Shown here: positions 5,768 through 9,184 of the stretch, in pieces | How positions within the stretch are numbered: position 1 is the first letter of the stretch | Layout of the letters: every line of letters starts with the position of its first letter | Source of the DNA: Bacillota bacterium | Lineage (GTDB): Bacteria; Bacillota; Clostridia; Lachnospirales; Lachnospiraceae | NCBI GenBank assembly: GCA_023435505.1 | Contig: JAEYRR010000283.1 | Location: 1 to 9,184 of the forward strand | Reading direction: 5' to 3' | DNA: 9,184 bases | Position numbers and translations under genes: made by a program | Notes under the pieces: generated by a model | What the model was told of the DNA's origin: nothing | Databases searched by the model: none | Seen by the model: the letters and a program-made list of their open reading frames with translations, nothing else

Positions 5768-6988
5768 TTATTTGTTTTTTTCTACTTCAGCCATCTTCAT
5801 TGCACGAACCTTTAAGCTTAAACCAAAGAGGTTAATAAATCCATCAGCGTCGTGGTGGTCGTATAAATCACCAGTCGTAAAGCTTGCTAAGGACTCGGAA
5901 TATAAGGAATAAGGAGAAGTAGTGCCGGCTTTTATAATATTTCCCTTATAAAGCTTGAACTTTACTTCGCCGGTTACATATTGTTGTGTGGTTTCTATAA
6001 ATGCCTGAATAGCTTCACGCTTTGGAGTAAACCATTTACCTTCATATACTAAATCCGCAAATTTGTTTCCTAAATCTTTCTTTAAGGTGTAAGTATCACG
6101 GTCTAAAATCAGTTCTTCCAATTGTTGATGAGCTTCCATCAGAATGGTTCCACCTGGAGTTTCATATACACCACGGGATTTCATACCAACTACACGATTT
6201 TCTACAATATCAATGATACCGATACCATGTTTTCCACCAAGTTCATTTAATTTTGTTACTATTTCTGCTACCTTCATCGAAACACCGTTAATGGTCTTTG
6301 GAACGCCCTGTTCAAAAGTCATAGTAATATATTCCGGTTCATCAGGCGCTTTTTCTGGTGAAACCCCTAACACCAGAAGATGATCATAGTTAGGCTCATT
6401 GGCTGGATCCTCCAATTCTAAGCCTTCATGGCTGATATGCCATAGATTACGGTCTCGGCTGTAACTATTATCAGCAGAGAAAGGAAGGTCGATTCCATGT
6501 TGTTTACAGTATTCAATCTCTTCTTCACGAGAATTCATACCCCAGGTATCTAATCTCCAAGGAGCGATGATCTTTAAATCAGGAGCAAGTGCTTTGATTC
6601 CTAATTCAAAACGAATCTGGTCATTGCCTTTGCCGGTAGCGCCATGGCAGATTGCCGTAGCACCTTCTTTTCTTGCAATTTCCACAAGACGTTTGGCGAT
6701 AACAGGTCTAGCCATGGAAGTTCCTAAGAGATACTTATTTTCATAGATGGCATTGGCCTGAACACATGGTACTACGTATTCGTCACAGAATTCATCTACA
6801 ACATCTTCTATGTATAGCTTTGATGCTCCGGATAGCTTTGCTCTTTCCTCAAGTCCGTCTAACTCATTGCCTTGACCAACATCAATACAGCAGCAGACAA
6901 CATCATAATCATAGTGCTCCTTTAGCCAAGGAATGATTGCAGTAGTATCTAGACCACCTGAGTAGGCTAAAATAACTTTTTCTTTCAT
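5768..6988 (-). CDS. argG: Argininosuccinate synthase
   Basis: This cytoplasmic enzyme joins citrulline and aspartate, using ATP, to give argininosuccinate, the next-to-last step of arginine synthesis. The 406-aa product has the ATP pyrophosphatase loop AYSGGLDT (8-15), the conserved ATGKGNDQIRFE (117-128), SADNSYSRD (161-169), GVYETPGG (283-290) and SPYSLYSESLASF (348-360). Length is normal for the family. The frame stays open upstream to an ATG at 7051, but the start at 6988 is chosen because the protein then begins MKEKVILAYSGGLDT as in the family. That ATG has GGAGG (6998-7002) 9 nt before it, and the 21 extra residues look like leader sequence. The gene diverges from argC-argJ and shares their ArgR-type operator layout. 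No argH is seen next to it, so argininosuccinate lyase must be encoded elsewhere. Confidence 0.97.
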   Translation of the reverse strand: MKEKVILAYSGGLDTTAIIPWLKEHYDYDVVCCCIDVGQGNELDGLEERAKLSGASKLYIEDVVDEFCDEYVVPCVQANAIYENKYLLGTSMARPVIAKRLVEIARKEGATAICHGATGKGNDQIRFELGIKALAPDLKIIAPWRLDTWGMNSREEEIEYCKQHGIDLPFSADNSYSRDRNLWHISHEGLELEDPANEPNYDHLLVLGVSPEKAPDEPEYITMTFEQGVPKTINGVSMKVAEIVTKLNELGGKHGIGIIDIVENRVVGMKSRGVYETPGGTILMEAHQQLEELILDRDTYTLKKDLGNKFADLVYEGKWFTPKREAIQAFIETTQQYVTGEVKFKLYKGNIIKAGTTSPYSLYSESLASFTTGDLYDHHDADGFINLFGLSLKVRAMKMAEVEKNK

Positions 6989-7084
6989 ATTAGAAAGCCT
7001 CCATTTCATATTAAAATTGTAACAACCCAAGAGAAACAGATTCGAGTCCATTTACCTTTGGATTTGGTATGTTTTACTAAGACA

Positions 7085-7119
7085 ATAATAAATATACAAC
7101 ACTAAGAGTAATTATGCAA
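7085..7119 (-). promoter_or_regulatory. argG promoter with tandem ARG-box-like operator
   Basis: On the minus strand TTGCAT (7119-7114), 17 bp and TATATT (7096-7091) form a good sigma-A promoter, with transcription starting near 7084 and a leader of about 95 nt. TGCATAATTACTCT (from 7118) covers the -35 and TGTATATTTATTAT (from 7098) covers the -10. They start 20 bp apart and resemble the ARG-box pattern TGNATWWWWATNCA, best in the left halves. ArgR/AhrC bound here with arginine would block RNA polymerase. Confidence 0.65.
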
Positions 7120-7270
7120 GAATTATTTTAGAGAAATCATAAAACAAAGGAATGGAAGTATCTTACATAAATAAACGTAAAAACCTTGTATTTAGGGGTA
7201 TTTATAAAAATTTTGACAGTTACTCATTAATAATATTTATAAGTGAATCGTGTTATCTAAAATTATTCTA

Positions 7271-7305
7271 TTGCATAAAATACATTTAAGATGTATAATT
7301 ATGTA
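7271..7305 (+). promoter_or_regulatory. argC-argJ promoter with tandem ARG-box-like operator
   Basis: TTGCAT (7271-7276), 17 bp and a perfect TATAAT (7294-7299) form a strong sigma-A promoter, with transcription starting near 7306. TGCATAAAATACA (7272-7284) lies on the -35. TGTATAATTATGTA (7292-7305, 12 of 14 bases palindromic) lies on the -10. Their starts are 20 bp apart, as at argG. An upstream TTGACA (7213-7218) with TATAAG at 19 bp is a much weaker alternative. Apart from these promoters, the AT-rich 7003-7370 spacer shows no gene. Confidence 0.7.
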
Positions 7306-7379
7306 ATCTTAAAGATAAAGTCTGTGAGTAATTACATACAATTATATCGATTAATAAATAGAGGAAAGGGATGGTTAGT

Positions 7380-8420
7380 ATGATAAAGTGTGGAATTATT
7401 GGTTCCACCGGATACGCAGGAGGCGAGTTAGCTAGACTCCTGTTACAGCATAAGGATACTGAAATAGTATGGTATGGTTCTCATAGTTATATAGAACAGA
7501 AATACTCCCAGGTATTTGGTAATATGGTACAGCTAGTGGATAATAACTGTCTGGAGGATGATATGGAGGAGTTGGCTAAGCAGGTGGATGTCATCTTTAC
7601 TGCAACCCCTCAGGGACTCTGTGCTTCTTTCATAAAAGAAGAAATTCTTGCTCAGGCGAAGGGGATTGATCTAAGTGCAGACTTTCGTATCAAAGATGTA
7701 GCTACCTATGAAAAATGGTACGGACTGGTACATAAGAGTAAAGAGTTTATTCCGGAGGCTGTCTACGGTCTATGTGAGATTAACCGAGAAGCTGTAAAAA
7801 AAGCAAGATTAATAGCTAATCCAGGCTGTTATCCAACCTGTTCTTTCTTAAGTATATATCCAGTATTAAAGGCTGGCTTGATTGAGGAAAATTCCATCAT
7901 TATTGATGCGAAATCCGGAACCAGTGGAGCCGGTAGAGGGGCCAAAGTCAACAACCTATACTGTGAGGTGAATGAAAATATCAAAGCGTATGGAGTGGCG
8001 AATCACCGTCACACTCCTGAGATAGAGGAGCAATTAGGGTATGTAACAGGAAAACCTATAGTCATTGATTTTGTGCCACATCTGGTACCGATGAACCGAG
8101 GCATTCTGATTACAGCTTATGCCAATCTAAAAAAGAAGGTCAGTTATGAGGAAGTTAAAGCGGCCTATGACGAATGCTATCAGGATGAGTATTTCGTACG
8201 TGTGTTAGAGAAGAATGTACCACCGGAAACCAAATGGGTGGAAGGAAGCAATTTTGTAGATGTTAACTTTAAAATTGATGAAAGAACCAATCGAATCATT
8301 ATGATGGGTGCCTTAGATAATGTCGTAAAGGGTGCTGCAGGTCAGGCCGTACAGAATATGAATCTTATGTTTGGGTTACCGGAAAATGAAGGTCTTAAGT
8401 TGGTTCCAATGTTTCCATAA
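7380..8420 (+). CDS. argC: N-acetyl-gamma-glutamyl-phosphate reductase
   Basis: This cytoplasmic NADPH-dependent enzyme reduces N-acetylglutamyl phosphate to N-acetylglutamate semialdehyde in arginine and ornithine synthesis. The 346-aa product starts with the nucleotide-binding motif GIIGSTGYAGGEL (5-17). It carries the catalytic cysteine C150 in IANPGCYPT, the GTSGAGRGAK loop (180-189) and histidines in ANHRHTPE (H209, H211). A second ATG at 7371 would add three residues. The motif GAGGAAAGGG (7361-7370) could serve either start, at 6 nt or 9 nt spacing. I chose 7380 because the family usually starts MIKVGIIG with about 346 residues, but the choice is uncertain. It is the first gene of the plus-strand arginine operon. 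argJ follows 13 nt after its stop codon. Confidence 0.96.
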   Translation: MIKCGIIGSTGYAGGELARLLLQHKDTEIVWYGSHSYIEQKYSQVFGNMVQLVDNNCLEDDMEELAKQVDVIFTATPQGLCASFIKEEILAQAKGIDLSADFRIKDVATYEKWYGLVHKSKEFIPEAVYGLCEINREAVKKARLIANPGCYPTCSFLSIYPVLKAGLIEENSIIIDAKSGTSGAGRGAKVNNLYCEVNENIKAYGVANHRHTPEIEEQLGYVTGKPIVIDFVPHLVPMNRGILITAYANLKKKVSYEEVKAAYDECYQDEYFVRVLEKNVPPETKWVEGSNFVDVNFKIDERTNRIIMMGALDNVVKGAAGQAVQNMNLMFGLPENEGLKLVPMFP

Positions 8421-8433
8421 AAGGAGGAGTTTT

Positions 8434-9184
8434 ATGAAGATAATTCATGGTGGAGTTACTGCAGTACCTGGTTTTAAGGCTTCCAGTGCGGCAGCAGGGA
8501 TTAAATATAAAAACAGGACAGATATGGCCTTGGTGTACAGCGTGGTTCCAGCTACAGTAGCAGGAACCTTTACCACTAACGTAGTGAAGGCTGCCCCTGT
8601 AAAATGGGATATGAAGATTGTAAAGGAATGTGAGACTGTTCAGGCAGTGGTTCTAAACAGTGGGATAGCCAATGCCTGTACTAGTGTAGCAGGGGATAGT
8701 GCTAACGAAGCGATGGCAAAGGCAGTGGCCTTGGAACTTGACATTTCCCCTATGGCGGTTCTTACTGCCTCTACCGGAGTAATCGGTATGCCTCTTCCGG
8801 TAGATAAGGTTATATCCGGAGCAAAGCTCTTAGCTCAGGATCTGGAGGAGAGCATAGAAGCCGGTCATAAGGCTGCTAAGGCAATTATGACCACAGATAT
8901 CATATCAAAAGAAGTTGCAGTAGAATTTAAGGTTGGCGGTAAGACAGCTCACATAGGTGGTATGAGTAAGGGATCCGGTATGATTCATCCGAATATGGCG
9001 ACGATGCTTGCTGTTGTGTCAACAGACGTATGTATTACAAAGGAATTGCTACAAAAGGCATTAAGTGCAGATGTGAAGGATACTTTTAATATGATTAGTG
9101 TAGACCGTGACACATCGACCAATGATAGTCTCATTCTCCTTGCTAATGGTCTAGCAGATAATCCGATTATAGACAGTGAGAATG
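8434..9184 (+). CDS. argJ: Glutamate N-acetyltransferase / ornithine acetyltransferase, 3' end outside window
   Basis: ArgJ moves the acetyl group from N-acetylornithine to glutamate, recycling it in arginine synthesis; some members also use acetyl-CoA. The first 250 codons are present, out of roughly 390-410 typical of the family, and the frame is open to the window edge. Visible motifs are the opening GGVTAVPGFKASS (6-18), TFTTN (45-49), NSGIANACT (75-83), the oxyanion-type STGVIG (113-118), TTD (153-155), and KGSGMIHPNMATML (179-192). The last contains T190, the family's autocleavage site and nucleophile. Members cleave themselves before this Thr into alpha and beta chains. The ATG follows AAGGAGG (8421-8427), which begins directly after the argC stop, so translation is likely coupled. 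Whether it is mono- or bifunctional cannot be told here. Confidence 0.96.
   Translation, partial: MKIIHGGVTAVPGFKASSAAAGIKYKNRTDMALVYSVVPATVAGTFTTNVVKAAPVKWDMKIVKECETVQAVVLNSGIANACTSVAGDSANEAMAKAVALELDISPMAVLTASTGVIGMPLPVDKVISGAKLLAQDLEESIEAGHKAAKAIMTTDIISKEVAVEFKVGGKTAHIGGMSKGSGMIHPNMATMLAVVSTDVCITKELLQKALSADVKDTFNMISVDRDTSTNDSLILLANGLADNPIIDSEN

Noticed and set aside
6989..7051. Upstream ATG extending argG by 21 residues
   Set aside because: The extension is unlike the family N-terminus. The start at 6988 has GGAGG at good spacing and begins directly with the ATP-binding strand.

Overview
The window looks like chromosome from an AT-rich, low-GC Gram-positive bacterium, most likely a clostridium of the Lachnospiraceae type (in the style of Clostridium/Lachnoclostridium phytofermentans). 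That placement is inference. It rests on base composition, strong AGGAGG-type ribosome binding sites, a TTG start codon, sigma-A and sigma-D style promoters, a glmS ribozyme and a VanR-like two-component pair. I see no rRNA, tRNA, transposon, phage gene or CRISPR array.

Left edge (1-576): no protein gene is visible, but the region is not empty. On the minus strand it holds the control region of glmS, which should start just beyond base 1. In transcript order there is a strong promoter buried in a perfect 13-bp palindrome, a leader of about 160 nt with small hairpins, a glmS ribozyme (glucosamine-6-phosphate-sensing, self-cleaving) with its conserved core, a second structured stretch, and a ribosome binding site 10 nt from the window edge.

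577-2390: a membrane-bound GGDEF-EAL protein on the minus strand. The GGDEF motif is degenerate and the EAL site looks intact, so it is probably a cyclic-di-GMP phosphodiesterase. A sigma-D-like promoter suggests it is co-regulated with motility.

2418-5569: a minus-strand two-component operon. An OmpR/PhoB (VanR-like) response regulator overlaps a large 758-aa membrane histidine kinase, and a strong hairpin terminator follows. The signal and targets are unknown.

5729-9184: arginine biosynthesis. argG (minus, with its own terminator) diverges from argC-argJ (plus, running off the right edge). Both promoters have the same layout: a TTGCAT -35 and a TATAWT -10 at 17 bp, each covered by an ARG-box-like half of a tandem operator with 20-bp periodicity. 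This points to one arginine repressor (ArgR/AhrC) controlling both directions. ArgC and ArgJ act in the N-acetylated part of the pathway to ornithine, and ArgG makes argininosuccinate from citrulline near its end.

Most genes are familiar housekeeping or signalling types. The points most worth checking are in the regulatory DNA: the palindromic promoter before the glmS ribozyme, the extra structure between ribozyme and glmS, the mirrored ArgR operators, and the unexplained 19-bp perfect inverted repeat before the two-component operon.
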